64,000 bases of DNA from Pelomonas sp. Root1444 (GTDB lineage Bacteria; Pseudomonadota; Gammaproteobacteria; Burkholderiales; Burkholderiaceae_C): NCBI RefSeq assembly GCF_001426885.1, contig NZ_LMFP01000027.1, positions 62,001-126,000 on the forward strand. The letters run 5' to 3'. This document shows, piece by piece, positions 55,508 through 64,000 of this stretch. Position 1 is the stretch's first letter; each line of letters begins with the position of its first letter. The notes beneath the pieces are model-generated. The model had not been told where the DNA came from. It saw nothing but the letters and a program-made list of their open reading frames with translations, and did no database searches. Position numbers and translations under genes: made by a program.

Positions 55508-55583
55508 CGTAGGTTGGGGTGAGCGCGGCGAACCCCAACGTGTCGCCCGCCGCCCAATGTCGGGGTTTGCACCCCAACCCACG
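55508..55583. repeat. Palindromic MITE/REP-like element between the ATPase and platform genes
   Basis: A 76-bp element with imperfect terminal inverted repeats: the left end starts CGTAGGTTGGGGTGAGC and the right end reads GTGGGTTGGGGTGCAAACC on the opposite strand. Each half also folds on itself (GGTTGGGGT...ACCCCAAC). This looks like a dispersed palindrome common in intergenic regions. It sits in an 88-bp gap inside the operon and ends 3 bp before the mshG ATG, so it covers its ribosome site. Confidence 0.6.
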
Positions 55584-55585
55584 AC

Positions 55586-56815
55586 ATGAACTTCGCCTTC
55601 AAGGGCCGCAACGGTCGCGGCGAGCTGGTGGAGGGCATCGTCGACGCCGCCAGCAGCGACGCCGTCGCCGCGCAGCTGATGTCCGGCGGCGTCGTGCCGG
55701 TCAGCATCGAGCCGACCAGCGAGGCCGTCAGCGCCGCAGGTGGCGGCAACTGGCTGCAAGCGCTGCTGGCCAAGCCCGTCACGCAGGAAGACGCGCTGGT
55801 GCTGACGCGCCAGTTCTATACGCTGCAGAAGGCCGGCGTGCCCATCCTGCGCTCGCTCGCCGGGCTGGAGGCGTCCACCAGCCACCCGTGCATCGTGAGC
55901 CTGCTGCAGGACGTGCGGGCCAGCCTCGACCAAGGTCGCGAGCTGGCCACGGCGTTCGCGCGCCACCCGACCGTCTTCAGCGCCTTCTACATCGCCATGA
56001 CGCGGGTGGGCGAGCTGACCGGCCGGCTGACCGAGGTCTTCCAGCGCCTGTCCGAGCACCTGGAGTTCGAGCTCGACATCCGCGCCCGCATCAAGCAGGC
56101 GCTGCGCTACCCCACCATGGTCATCATCGCGATGGCCATTGCGCTGGTGGTCATCAACATCTTCGTGCTGCCCAAGTTCGCCGACGTCTTCGCGCACTTC
56201 AAGACCGAGCTGCCGCTGATGACACGCATCCTGCTCGGCTTCTCGGCCTGGACGCTGAAGTGGTGGCCCATGGTGGTCGCCGGTGGCATCGGCGCCACCC
56301 TGGCCTGGCGCAACTGGATCGCCACGCCCGGCGGCCGCTACACCTGGGACCGCTTCAAGCTGCGCCTGCCCATCGCCGGCGACATCGTTCTGAAGGCCAC
56401 GCTGGCCCGCTTCGCGCGCAGCTTTGCGCTGGCCAGCAGCTCGGGCGTGCCCATCAGCCAGGCCATGACCGTGGTCGCGCAGACGGTCGACAACGCCTAC
56501 ATCGGCGCCCGCATCGAGCAGATGCGCGACGGCGTGGAGCGCGGCGAGAGCATCTCGCGCTGCGCGACGGCCACGGGCGTGTTCACGCCCATCGTGCTGC
56601 AGATGATCGCCGTGGGGGAGGAGACCGGCGAGCTGGACACGCTGATGACCGAGATCGCGCAGATGTACGAGCGCGAAACCGACTACGCCATCAAGGGCCT
56701 CTCCTCGGCCATCGAGCCCATCCTGCTGGCTGTCATCGGCGCGCTGGTGCTGGTGCTGGCGCTGGGCGTGTTCCTGCCGCTGTGGAACCTGGGCCAGGCG
56801 GCGACCGGCCGTTGA
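55586..56815 (+). CDS. mshG: MshG/GspF-type inner-membrane platform protein
   Basis: A 409-residue protein starting MNFAFKGRNGRGELVEG. The two T2SSF domains are seen with RQFYTLQKAGVPILRSLAGLE near residue 78 and FARSFALASSSGVPISQAM near 275. Three hydrophobic helices lie near 173-195, 225-245 and 375-400. It forms the pilus assembly platform with the ATPases. It has no visible Shine-Dalgarno apart from the adjacent palindromic element. Confidence 0.87.
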   Translation: MNFAFKGRNGRGELVEGIVDAASSDAVAAQLMSGGVVPVSIEPTSEAVSAAGGGNWLQALLAKPVTQEDALVLTRQFYTLQKAGVPILRSLAGLEASTSHPCIVSLLQDVRASLDQGRELATAFARHPTVFSAFYIAMTRVGELTGRLTEVFQRLSEHLEFELDIRARIKQALRYPTMVIIAMAIALVVINIFVLPKFADVFAHFKTELPLMTRILLGFSAWTLKWWPMVVAGGIGATLAWRNWIATPGGRYTWDRFKLRLPIAGDIVLKATLARFARSFALASSSGVPISQAMTVVAQTVDNAYIGARIEQMRDGVERGESISRCATATGVFTPIVLQMIAVGEETGELDTLMTEIAQMYERETDYAIKGLSSAIEPILLAVIGALVLVLALGVFLPLWNLGQAATGR

Positions 56816-56905
56816 CTGCTCCGAAGCGGCGCCTTGCGTGTGACGCTTGCAACGGTTTTCAGGTGGGGCTCGACGGGCTGGGGTCAAGGCGTGCGCTTTT
56901 CACTT

Positions 56906-56919
56906 CCGCCTACGGGCGG
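56906..56919. repeat. Small hairpin with TACG loop in the mshA leader
   Basis: CCGCC (56906-56910) pairs with GGCGG (56915-56919) around a TACG tetraloop, a very stable type. It lies 60 bp upstream of the mshA start in a 163-bp gap. No U-run follows, so it may stabilise the pilin mRNA rather than terminate. I see no confident promoter in this gap. Confidence 0.35.
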
Positions 56920-56978
56920 CAGGTCCGATAGTCCCGCCACCCCCGGACCACAGCGCTTGCAGCGCAGGAAGGCACCCC

Positions 56979-57359
56979 ATGAACAAGTCTCAACAAGCTG
57001 GTTTCACCCTGATCGAGCTGGTGATGGTCATCGTCATCCTCGGCGTGCTGGCTGCCGTCGCCCTGCCGAAGTTCGTGTCCGTCGACACGGAAGCCAAGGC
57101 TGCTGCCCTGGCCGGCATCGCCGGCTCGCTGAGCTCGGCATCCGCTATCAACTACGCCGGTCGCAAGGTCAGCACGACAAAGGGCGTCGCCATTGCAAAC
57201 TGCACCGACGTCGCGAACGCCCTGCAAGGCGGCCTGCCGACGGGTTACAGCATCACGGCGGCGAACATCACCGTCGACACCACGGTGAGCTGCACCCTGA
57301 CGCAGACCATCAATGGCGTCACGGCGACGACCACCTTCTCCGCCACCGGCGTCTCCTGA
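56979..57359 (+). CDS. mshA: MshA-like major pilin
   Basis: A 126-residue prepilin. The start at 56979 follows AGGAAGG at 56965-56971. The short leader MNKSQQAG is cleaved before FTLIELVMVIVILGVLAAVALP with Glu5, as in MSHA pilins. The body has EAKAAALAGIAGSLSSASA and a Cys pair (ANCTD, VSCTL). It is short for an MshA (about 170-180 residues in Vibrio) but its place at the head of the pilin series fits. Confidence 0.83.
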   Translation: MNKSQQAGFTLIELVMVIVILGVLAAVALPKFVSVDTEAKAAALAGIAGSLSSASAINYAGRKVSTTKGVAIANCTDVANALQGGLPTGYSITAANITVDTTVSCTLTQTINGVTATTTFSATGVS

Positions 57360-57811
57360 TGCCCCCGCCACGCAGTACGCGTGGCTTCACGCTGATCGAG
57401 CTCATCCTCGTCATCGTGATCACAGCCGCCCTGGCGGTGTTCGCCCTTCCCAAGGTGCTGGACACGACGCTGTGGCGGCTGCGTGCATTTGGGGACGACT
57501 TCCAGTCCCGCCACCAGGCCATGCTGCGCCTGGCGCTGCAGCAGCGCCGGCCCATCGTCGAGACCATCACCGGCACCGGTGTCAGCTGGGCCTATGCCAG
57601 CGGCGCCAGCCTCGGCGCCCTGCCCTGCCCGGCGACCGAATCCCCCTGCATCGCCGAAGGCGGCAGCCGCACGGTCACCTTCAACAGCGGCAACGGCGGC
57701 GCCGTCACGACCAGCACCGCGGCGGACCTGACCATCACGGTGGCTGCCGGCAGCTTCAGCCAGGCGTACCGCATCGCGACCGATACGGGGCTGATCTATC
57801 CCCTTCCTTGA
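57359..57811 (+). CDS. mshC: MshC-like minor prepilin
   Basis: A 150-residue prepilin whose ATG lies in the mshA TGATG overlap. The leader MPPPRSTRG precedes FTLIELILVIVITAALAVFALPK, with Glu5. A Cys pair (PCPATESPC) is in the body. Its location directly after the major pilin is that of mshC. Confidence 0.75.
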   Translation: MPPPRSTRGFTLIELILVIVITAALAVFALPKVLDTTLWRLRAFGDDFQSRHQAMLRLALQQRRPIVETITGTGVSWAYASGASLGALPCPATESPCIAEGGSRTVTFNSGNGGAVTTSTAADLTITVAAGSFSQAYRIATDTGLIYPLP

Positions 57812-57840
57812 CGCCTGGCCCTCGGCAGCCCTGGGCTAGC

Positions 57841-58410
57841 ATGAAGCGCATGCGCCTTCCCCGCCAGGCCCAAGGCCTCACGCTGATCGAGCTGCTGCTC
57901 TTCATCGTCGTCGTCGGCATCGCGCTGGCGGCCATGCTGCGCGTCTTCACGACGGCCACGCTCGCCAGTGCCGACCCCATGATCCGCCGCCAGCAGCTGG
58001 CCATCGCGGAGTCGCTGCTGCGTGAAGTGCAATTGATGCCCATCACCTGGTGCGATCCGGCGACCGCCGCCAATGTCGAGACGGCCACGTCCACCGCCGA
58101 CTGCGGCGGCGCCGTCGAGAACATGGGCCCGGAAAGCGGCCAGACGCGCTACGGGCCGACCAACTACTTCGACAACGTCAACGACTACGCCGGCTTCTCC
58201 ATGAGCGGCATCCGCGACCTCAGCAACACCGTGGTCAGCGGCCTTTCCGGCTATTCGGCCAGCGTGGCCGTCGCCGCCGCGGCGCTGGACTCGCTGACCG
58301 CCGGCAGCGGCGACGCGCTGAAGATCACCGTCACCGTCACCGGCCCCGATGCCAGCAGCCTGGTGCTGCAGGGCTGGCGAACCCGCTATGCGCCGCAATC
58401 GCCGTTCTGA
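57841..58410 (+). CDS. mshD: MshD-like minor prepilin
   Basis: A 189-residue prepilin. The leader MKRMRLPRQAQG precedes LTLIELLLFIVVVGIALAAML with Glu5 (Leu at +1). Further down lie RRQQLAIAESLLREVQLM, typical of MshD/PilV-like proteins, and a Cys pair (WCDPA, ADCGG). It overlaps the next gene by 23 bp. Confidence 0.75.
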   Translation: MKRMRLPRQAQGLTLIELLLFIVVVGIALAAMLRVFTTATLASADPMIRRQQLAIAESLLREVQLMPITWCDPATAANVETATSTADCGGAVENMGPESGQTRYGPTNYFDNVNDYAGFSMSGIRDLSNTVVSGLSGYSASVAVAAAALDSLTAGSGDALKITVTVTGPDASSLVLQGWRTRYAPQSPF

Positions 58411-59185
58411 CGCCGGCTTTACGCTGATCGAGGCGGTGATGGTGATCACCATCACCGGCGTCGTCATCGCCATGGTGTCCATCTTCATCGCGCCGGCCAC
58501 GACGGCCTATTTCGCCAGCAGCGCCCGCGCCCAGCTGGCCGACGAGGCGGACACGGCGCTGCGCCGCATCGCCCGCGACGTCGGCGCGGCGCTGCCCAAC
58601 AGCGCCCGCATCAGCGGCCAGAGCCTGGAGCTGATCCCCGTCAGCGGCACGGCGCGCTACGCGGTCGAGTCGGGCAATCCGCTGCAGTTCGGCGTCACCG
58701 ACACCGGCTTCGACATCGTGGGCCCGGCGCTGCGCCTGGCGAGCGCCAGCCAGCGCCTGGCCTGGTACAACCTCGGCACCGGCGTGCCCGATGCCGATGC
58801 CTACACGCAGGCCAACGTGCGCGTCTCGTCCTCCGCCGCCGGCAACGCAGCCAGCGTGACGCTGACCGGCGCGGCGCTGCCCAACGCGCTGCAGGCGCCG
58901 CCCTACCGCGTCTATGCGATCGAACAGCCCGTCACCTACCGCTGCGACACCGCCGCCGAGACGCTCACCCGCCATACCGGCTACGGCTTCCTCGCCACGC
59001 AGGCCGACCCGCCGCCCGGCGGCAGCGTCGCCGTGCTGGCCCGGCATGTGAAGGCCTGCAGCTTCAGCTTCGACACGCCGGCCTTCGCGTCGCGCTACGC
59101 CCTCGTGACGCTGCGCCTGCAGCTGGGTGTCAACGGCGAGACCGTGTCGCTCTATCAAACCGCCCACCTGGACAACTTGCCGTGA
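58388..59185 (+). CDS. mshO: MshO-like minor prepilin
   Basis: A 265-residue prepilin. The leader MRRNRRSDAG precedes FTLIEAVMVITITGVVIAMV with Glu5, then ADEADTALRRIARDVGAALPNS, a PilW/MshO-type pattern. The start at 58388 overlaps mshD, and the stop overlaps the mshP GTG start. The C-terminal half is beta-rich and includes YRCDTA and KACSFSF. Confidence 0.75.
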   Translation: MRRNRRSDAGFTLIEAVMVITITGVVIAMVSIFIAPATTAYFASSARAQLADEADTALRRIARDVGAALPNSARISGQSLELIPVSGTARYAVESGNPLQFGVTDTGFDIVGPALRLASASQRLAWYNLGTGVPDADAYTQANVRVSSSAAGNAASVTLTGAALPNALQAPPYRVYAIEQPVTYRCDTAAETLTRHTGYGFLATQADPPPGGSVAVLARHVKACSFSFDTPAFASRYALVTLRLQLGVNGETVSLYQTAHLDNLP

Positions 59186-59625
59186 ACGCGCGCGGATTCA
59201 CGATGGTGTCCATGCTCTTCATCCTTGTGGTGCTGGCCGCGCTGGGTGCGGCGCTGGCCTCGTTGAGCCAGCGCCAGCACATGGGTTCGGCGGGCGAACT
59301 GGCGGCGGCCAAGTCCTACCAGGCGGCCTTCGCCGGCCTGGAGTGGGGCAGCCACCAGATCCTGCGCGCCGGTGGCACGCCGGCCTGCTTTGCCGCACGC
59401 CACATCGCGCTGCCCGACCAGCTCGCCGGCTACACCGTCACCGTCACCTGCACGCGCACGCCGTCCAGCGGCACCGTTGCCGATGGCGACCAGGCGCTGG
59501 CCTTCTACACGCTGGTGGCCACGGGCTGCAACATTCCCAGCGCCGGCGCCTGCCCCAACGGCGGCACGACGGAGCCCACCTACGCCGAGCGGCAACTGGT
59601 CCGCAACCTGAGCGCAAGCCCATGA
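59182..59625 (+). CDS. mshP: MshP-like membrane protein
   Basis: A 147-residue protein starting at GTG 59182 within the mshO stop. It has a prepilin-like N-terminus RG/FTMVSMLFILVVLAALGAAL but lacks the Glu5 of true pilins (Ser at that position), as seen in PilX/MshP proteins. It includes a Cys pair (CTRTP, GCNIP). It lies between MshO-like and MshQ-like genes in the usual order. Confidence 0.75.
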   Translation: MNARGFTMVSMLFILVVLAALGAALASLSQRQHMGSAGELAAAKSYQAAFAGLEWGSHQILRAGGTPACFAARHIALPDQLAGYTVTVTCTRTPSSGTVADGDQALAFYTLVATGCNIPSAGACPNGGTTEPTYAERQLVRNLSASP

Positions 59626-62600
59626 CACGCTGGTTGACCCGCGCCCTCGCCACAACGGCCCTGGCCTTGCCGACGCTGGCCAGCGCCGTCGCCTACGACC
59701 TGCCGGGCAACCCGCCGCCCGGCTGCAGCCGCAGCGGCAGCAACTACACCTGCCCTGGCATCAGCCTGGGCTACAACGACACGCTCACCGTCAGCAGCCC
59801 CACCAAGCCAGCGACGGTCACCGTCAACGGCAACTTCGACACCAACACCTCGCAGATCAACGTGGGGGGCGTGGCCAGCGACCTGACGCTGACCATCAGC
59901 GGCACGCTGACGCTGGGCTACCAGGCCAAGGTCACGGCCAACATCACGGCCACGGCCGTCAACGACACGGGGGGCGGTGGCGTCGTCATCACCGGCAACC
60001 TGGCCGCCACCGGAGGCAACATCTCGCTGGGCCACCAGGCCAGCGTCAGCGGCAACCTGTCCACCAGCGGTGCCGGCATCCTCACCACCGGCGCATTCGG
60101 CAGCGTTGGCGGCAACGTCTCGGGCGGCAGCGGCAGCATCACGATCAGCGAAGGCAGCTCCGTGGGCGGCGACGTCACCGGCACCGGCACCATCACGCTG
60201 GTGCAGAACACGACGGTATCGGGCAACGTCAGCGCCGGCTCGGGCTCGGTGAGCTTGGGCTTCAAGTCCCGGGTGACCGGCAACCTGACGACCACCGGCG
60301 CCGTCACGCTGGGGCAGGAGGCGGTGGTCGGCGGCAATGTCACCGGCGGCACGGGCCACGTGTCGGTCGGCTACGGCGCGACGGTGACTGGGACGCTCAC
60401 CACCAGCAGCGGCACCATCGACTTCGCGCAGGCCGCCAAGGCCCTGGCCTGCGTCAAGTCCACCAGCAGCGCCAGCATCACGCTGGGCTACCAGAGCAGC
60501 GCCCACAGCGTCTGCTGCGGTGGCAGCTGCACCAACAGCTGCGTCGTCAACAACAGCACCGCACCGATGCCGGCCGCCTGCGCCGCCACGACGCCGACGC
60601 TGGTCTCCGGCACGCGCTACAGCTTCGAGTCGTACGACGTGCCGGGTTCCTACATCCGCCACAGCAACTACATCGGCTACATCAACCCGGTCTCGGCGAG
60701 CAGCGACTCGCTGACGCGGAACGACAGCACCTTCATCGCCCGCCCGGGGATCACGAACCCGGCGTGCTGGTCGTTCGAGTCGGTGAACATCCCCGGCTAC
60801 TACCTGCGCCACCAGAATTTCATCCTCAAGCTCAACACCTACAGCGCGACGGCGCCCTACCCGGCGGACGCCACGTTCTGCCTGCGCAGCGGCCTGGCCA
60901 ATCCGTCGGCGATCAGCTTCGAGGCGACCAACTACCCGGCCTACTACCTGCAGCACAAGGTCGACACCAGCATGATCCTGGCCACCGTCGACGGCACCGC
61001 CGCCGTGAACGGTCGGGCCACGTTCTACCCGCGCGCCGGCCTGGCGCCGGTGGTCGAGCACTACGAACTGTCGGTGCCCAGCGCCAGCCTCGCCTGCCAG
61101 GCTTCCACCTTGAAAGTGACCGCCTGCGCGGACAGCTCCAGCCCGTGCACCAACCCCGTCACGAACGCCAGCGGCCAGACCGCCACGCTCGCCACGACGG
61201 CCGGCACGCTGGGCTCGGGCACCGTTACCTTCGACGCCAGCGGCAGCGCGACGACCACGCTTGCGCACGGCGCCGCCGCCAACGGCAGCACGGCGACCGT
61301 GACGCTGTCGGGCGAAAGCTCGCTGGCCACCTCGGCACGCCGCTGCTGCCCCGACGGCGCCAGCTGCAGCGCCGCCAACAGCTGCAGCACCACGTTCAGC
61401 ACGGCCGGCTTCCTCATCGCCGCCAGCGCCAACGGCGGCGCCACCACCGTGCCGGCGCAAACCGCAGGCACGGCGTCGAGCAGCTTCGTGCTGCGGGCGG
61501 TGAAGACCAACACGACGACCAAGGCCTGCGAAGCGGCGTTGACCGGCACGACGACGGTTAACTGGGGCGTGCAGTGCAACGACCCGGCCACATGTTCCAG
61601 CGGCAACCGCATGACGCTGACCGGCAGCAACGTGGTGGCGGTGCCCGGCAACGCTGCCGGCAGCAGCAGCAACAGCGCCGCGGTGTCCATGACGTTCGAC
61701 GCCGACGGCACCGCGCCCTTCAGCTTCAGCTACGCGGATGTCGGCCGCGTGACGCTGTTCGCCAGCAAGCCTGCGGGCGGCCCGCTGAAGGCGGCGCTGA
61801 GCGGCAGCAGCAATGCCTTCGTCGTCAAGCCGGCGGGGTTCGTGCTGTCGGCCATCCGCTGCGCCAGCTACGTGGCCGGCTCCTGCGCGATCTCGGCCAT
61901 CGCCAGCCCGGGCAACAACCCTGGCGCGAGCGCGGCCAACGGCAGCGCCTTCATGCCGGCCGGCCGGCCGTTCACGGCCACCGTGACGGCCGTGGACGCG
62001 GGCGGCAACGCAACGCCCAACTACGGCCGCGAGACCGTGCCCGAAGGCGTGACGCTCACCGCCACGCTGGTGGAGCCGGTGGGCGGCAATGCGCCGGCGC
62101 TGACCAACCCCAGCGCCTTCGGCAGCTTCAGCAACGGCGCCGCGACCGGCGCCACCTTCGCATGGCCCGAGGTCGGCATCATCAAGCTGACACCGGCGGT
62201 CGCGGACGGCAACTACCTCGGTGCCAACAACGTCACTGGCACGGCGAGCGGCAACGTCGGCCGCTTCGTGCCGGTGTCCTTCGCGCTCACCGCGGCGACG
62301 GTCACGCATCGCAGCGGCGCGGCGTGCTCGCCGGCATCGACCTTCAGCTACCTCGGCGAGGCGTTCAGCCTCGGCTTCACGCTGACGGCACAGAACGCAG
62401 CCGGCGCCGCCACGGAGAACTACGAGGGGGCCTTCGCCCGCCTGCCCCTCACCACGGCGACCCGTTTCAACCTCACCGGCGTCCACGGGGCCACTCAGTT
62501 CAAGACCGGCAACGCCTCCCTGGTGCTCGGGACCAGCAGCAGCGCCGCCGGTTGGGTCAATGGCGTTGCCTCCGTGACGCTGCCTGCCACCGCGGCGCGC

Positions 62601-63239
62601 GCCACCACGCCCGTCGGGCCCTTCGACAGCGCCGAGTTCGGGGTCGCACCGGTCGACGACGACGGCGTGGCGGTGGCATCGCTGAATCTCAACACGGACG
62701 CCGTCGCGGGCAACGACAGCTTCAAGGTGGGCACAATCCCTCTGCGCTTCGGGCGGCTGCGCCTCCAGAATGGCATGGGCCCCTCAAACCGCCCGCTCAG
62801 CCTGCCACTCGAAGCCCAGTACTGGTCCGGTACGGCGTACATCACCAACACCTTGGATTCCTGCACCCGCATCAGCGCCACCAATCTCAGCTTCGGCAAT
62901 CTGCGCAACGTGCCGGCGGCCAACGCGGCCATGGTGGGCAGCGGCAGCACCATCACGGCCGGCAAGGGAAGCCTCACGCTGGCAGCACCCGGCAACAGCG
63001 GTCGTGCCCTCTACGACATCGCCCTGGCGCTGGACGGCACCACGCCGCCCGCCGATGCGTCCTGCCTCAACACCGCTGCCGGCTGGACACGCGCCAAGGC
63101 CGCGACCACCGGCGCCAACGTGGCCGCGCTGCGCGGCGCCTGGTGCGGCAACGCCGCCACCAGCGACCCCAGCGCCCGTGCGACCTGGGGCCTGTACCGC
63201 GGCGCCGACGGCGTGGTTTACCAAAGGGAGAACTACTGA
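59622..63239 (+). CDS. mshQ: MshQ-like giant pilus tip protein with AbfB sugar-binding domain
   Basis: A 1205-residue secreted protein; the start overlaps mshP by ATGA. A signal peptide (MTRWLTRALATTALALPTLA) is followed by a beta-solenoid-like region rich in G-N-V-S/T-G repeats (about residues 40-280), then Cys-rich motifs (SVCCGGSCTNSCVV). Three SFES/SFEA...P...Y(I/L)(R/Q)H repeats (about residues 330-475) match the AbfB beta-trefoil arabinose-binding (CBM42) domain. The remaining half is a chain of beta-rich modules ending in a DUF6701-type C-terminus. It probably acts as pilus tip adhesin. Confidence 0.78.
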   Translation: MTRWLTRALATTALALPTLASAVAYDLPGNPPPGCSRSGSNYTCPGISLGYNDTLTVSSPTKPATVTVNGNFDTNTSQINVGGVASDLTLTISGTLTLGYQAKVTANITATAVNDTGGGGVVITGNLAATGGNISLGHQASVSGNLSTSGAGILTTGAFGSVGGNVSGGSGSITISEGSSVGGDVTGTGTITLVQNTTVSGNVSAGSGSVSLGFKSRVTGNLTTTGAVTLGQEAVVGGNVTGGTGHVSVGYGATVTGTLTTSSGTIDFAQAAKALACVKSTSSASITLGYQSSAHSVCCGGSCTNSCVVNNSTAPMPAACAATTPTLVSGTRYSFESYDVPGSYIRHSNYIGYINPVSASSDSLTRNDSTFIARPGITNPACWSFESVNIPGYYLRHQNFILKLNTYSATAPYPADATFCLRSGLANPSAISFEATNYPAYYLQHKVDTSMILATVDGTAAVNGRATFYPRAGLAPVVEHYELSVPSASLACQASTLKVTACADSSSPCTNPVTNASGQTATLATTAGTLGSGTVTFDASGSATTTLAHGAAANGSTATVTLSGESSLATSARRCCPDGASCSAANSCSTTFSTAGFLIAASANGGATTVPAQTAGTASSSFVLRAVKTNTTTKACEAALTGTTTVNWGVQCNDPATCSSGNRMTLTGSNVVAVPGNAAGSSSNSAAVSMTFDADGTAPFSFSYADVGRVTLFASKPAGGPLKAALSGSSNAFVVKPAGFVLSAIRCASYVAGSCAISAIASPGNNPGASAANGSAFMPAGRPFTATVTAVDAGGNATPNYGRETVPEGVTLTATLVEPVGGNAPALTNPSAFGSFSNGAATGATFAWPEVGIIKLTPAVADGNYLGANNVTGTASGNVGRFVPVSFALTAATVTHRSGAACSPASTFSYLGEAFSLGFTLTAQNAAGAATENYEGAFARLPLTTATRFNLTGVHGATQFKTGNASLVLGTSSSAAGWVNGVASVTLPATAARATTPVGPFDSAEFGVAPVDDDGVAVASLNLNTDAVAGNDSFKVGTIPLRFGRLRLQNGMGPSNRPLSLPLEAQYWSGTAYITNTLDSCTRISATNLSFGNLRNVPAANAAMVGSGSTITAGKGSLTLAAPGNSGRALYDIALALDGTTPPADASCLNTAAGWTRAKAATTGANVAALRGAWCGNAATSDPSARATWGLYRGADGVVYQRENY

Positions 63240-64000
63240 TGCGTTGGCCCTGGCGCCCCCGCGGCAGCTCGCAGCGCCTGACCCTGCGCCGCGCCGGCAG
63301 CCAGCACGCCTTCGTGCTGACCGATGGCGCCCCGGGTGACGAGCCCGCACGCCTGCTGCGCTGGGGCCTGCTGCCCGATGCGCGCCCCGTCCCCGCCGGC
63401 GAGGCCATCGCGCTGCTCGACCCGGCCGATTACCAGATCCTCAAGGTCGACACGCCCAACGTGCCGCAGGAGGAACTCAAGCCCGCCGCGCGCTGGCAGA
63501 TCAAGGAGATGGTGGACGTCGACGTCGCCGAGCTGACGCTGGACGTCATGCACGTGGGTGGCGATGTCGACCGGCCGCTCCGACAGCTCTTCGTCGTCGC
63601 GGCGCGCAACAGCGCGATCAAGGCGCTGACGCAAGGTGCTGCCGGCCTCGCCGAGCAGGTCGGTGTCGTGGACATCTGGGAGACGGCGCTGCGCAACCTG
63701 CTCGCCGCCCAGGCGCGCGCCGACGATCTCGCCGCCCGCGCCTGCGCCGCCGTGCTGATCGACGAGGGCCATTGCATCCTGGTCGTCTGCGCTGGCGACG
63801 AGCTCTTCTACACGCGCCGGCTGGAGGGCGACCCCAAGCTGCTGGCGCGCGCCCGCGGCGACGACAGCGGCGCGGCGGTGGCGGAGCTGCCGCTGGGCTT
63901 CGAATACCAGCCCGGCGGCGCCTTCGACAGCCCCGGCGTACAGGAGTCGCCGTTGGTCGTCGAATTGCAGCGCTCCATCGACGTCTGGGAGCGCAGCTGG
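63239..64000 (+). CDS. MshI/PilM-like pilus assembly protein, partial
   Basis: The first 254 codons; the frame runs off the right edge. The ATG at 63239 overlaps the mshQ stop (TGATG). The N-terminus MRWPWRPRGSSQRLT has no signal peptide. Features such as QILKVDTPNVPQEELKPAARWQIKEMV and VLIDEGHCILVVCAGDELFY resemble the MshI/PilM/GspL actin-like ATPase fold. It would anchor the inner-membrane alignment complex of the MSHA pilus. Confidence 0.72.
   Translation, partial: MRWPWRPRGSSQRLTLRRAGSQHAFVLTDGAPGDEPARLLRWGLLPDARPVPAGEAIALLDPADYQILKVDTPNVPQEELKPAARWQIKEMVDVDVAELTLDVMHVGGDVDRPLRQLFVVAARNSAIKALTQGAAGLAEQVGVVDIWETALRNLLAAQARADDLAARACAAVLIDEGHCILVVCAGDELFYTRRLEGDPKLLARARGDDSGAAVAELPLGFEYQPGGAFDSPGVQESPLVVELQRSIDVWERSW

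Noticed and set aside
59580-62486. A 968-codon open frame antisense to the mshQ-like gene
   Set aside because: It lies wholly opposite a gene with signal peptide and recognisable domains, its translation is Arg/Gly/Ala low-complexity, and it is an expected by-product of high GC at third positions.
57841-63239. Pilin genes as a type II secretion (Gsp) system
   Set aside because: No GspD secretin, GspC or GspK is visible in the window, and the order ATPase-platform-major pilin-minor pilins-giant protein-MshI fits the MSHA pilus better.

Overview
The window is GC-rich, densely packed DNA with many ATGA/GTGA gene overlaps. It reads like a chromosomal segment of a betaproteobacterium of the order Burkholderiales, most like the Roseateles/Mitsuaria/Pelomonas/Rubrivivax group. 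The pointers are a tctDE/porin/tctCBA locus with a Bug-type binding protein, a vanAB pair, edd-eda, a glyA-nrdR unit behind a ZTP riboswitch, and an MSHA-type pilus locus. The taxonomy is an inference from gene content. I see no rRNA, tRNA, CRISPR array, transposase or prophage.

Layout. 1-2946: end of an acyl-CoA (feruloyl-CoA-like) synthetase, an SDR dehydrogenase and the vanillate demethylase pair vanA-vanB. 2943-9376: two-component system tctE-tctD, divergent from a porin and the tripartite tricarboxylate transporter tctC-tctB-tctA. 9413-15924: xthA, a DUF4287 protein, a GH29 fucosidase, a second SDR, a GFA-family protein, a CAT-like acetyltransferase and an Aer-like chemoreceptor. 15921-17714: a compact candidate regulatory module made of a solo LuxR regulator, two near-identical lux-box-like sites, an 18-residue open frame, a stand-alone protein resembling the RNA polymerase alpha C-terminal domain, and a divergent protein of unknown function. 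17781-22709: a PaaI thioesterase, a MOSC protein, eda, edd, a ChaC-type cyclotransferase and a MocA-like nucleotidyltransferase. 22815-30659: pdxH, a DUF3299-ABC transporter-msrA operon, a giant DUF748 protein and a DUF218 protein. 30830-35307: ubiD, a lytic transglycosylase, then ZTP riboswitch-glyA-nrdR. 35454-40512: a minor-pilin operon. 40534-47242: ribD, ribB(X), ribH, nusB, an aminotransferase, ybgC, tolQ, tolR and tolA. 47220-50423: a bufferin-type metallophore operon (DUF2282, DUF692, DUF2063, DoxX) divergent from an ECF sigma factor and a small zinc-finger anti-sigma factor. 50433-51086: pyroglutamyl peptidase. 51206-64000: an MSHA-like type IV pilus locus with two tandem ATPases, a platform protein, five prepilin-like proteins and a very large tip-like protein carrying a beta-trefoil sugar-binding domain; an MshI/PilM-like gene runs off the end.

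How the genes work together. The first 9 kb fit uptake and breakdown of plant-derived aromatic or carboxylic acids. The edd-eda pair is the Entner-Doudoroff core. The two pilus loci encode surface appendages, and the MshQ-like protein may supply carbohydrate recognition. The bufferin operon probably belongs to a metal or redox stress regulon. The most novel candidate is the LuxR/micropeptide/alpha-CTD-like module: two 20-bp sites matching at 15 of 20 positions lie about 77 bp upstream of two different start codons.
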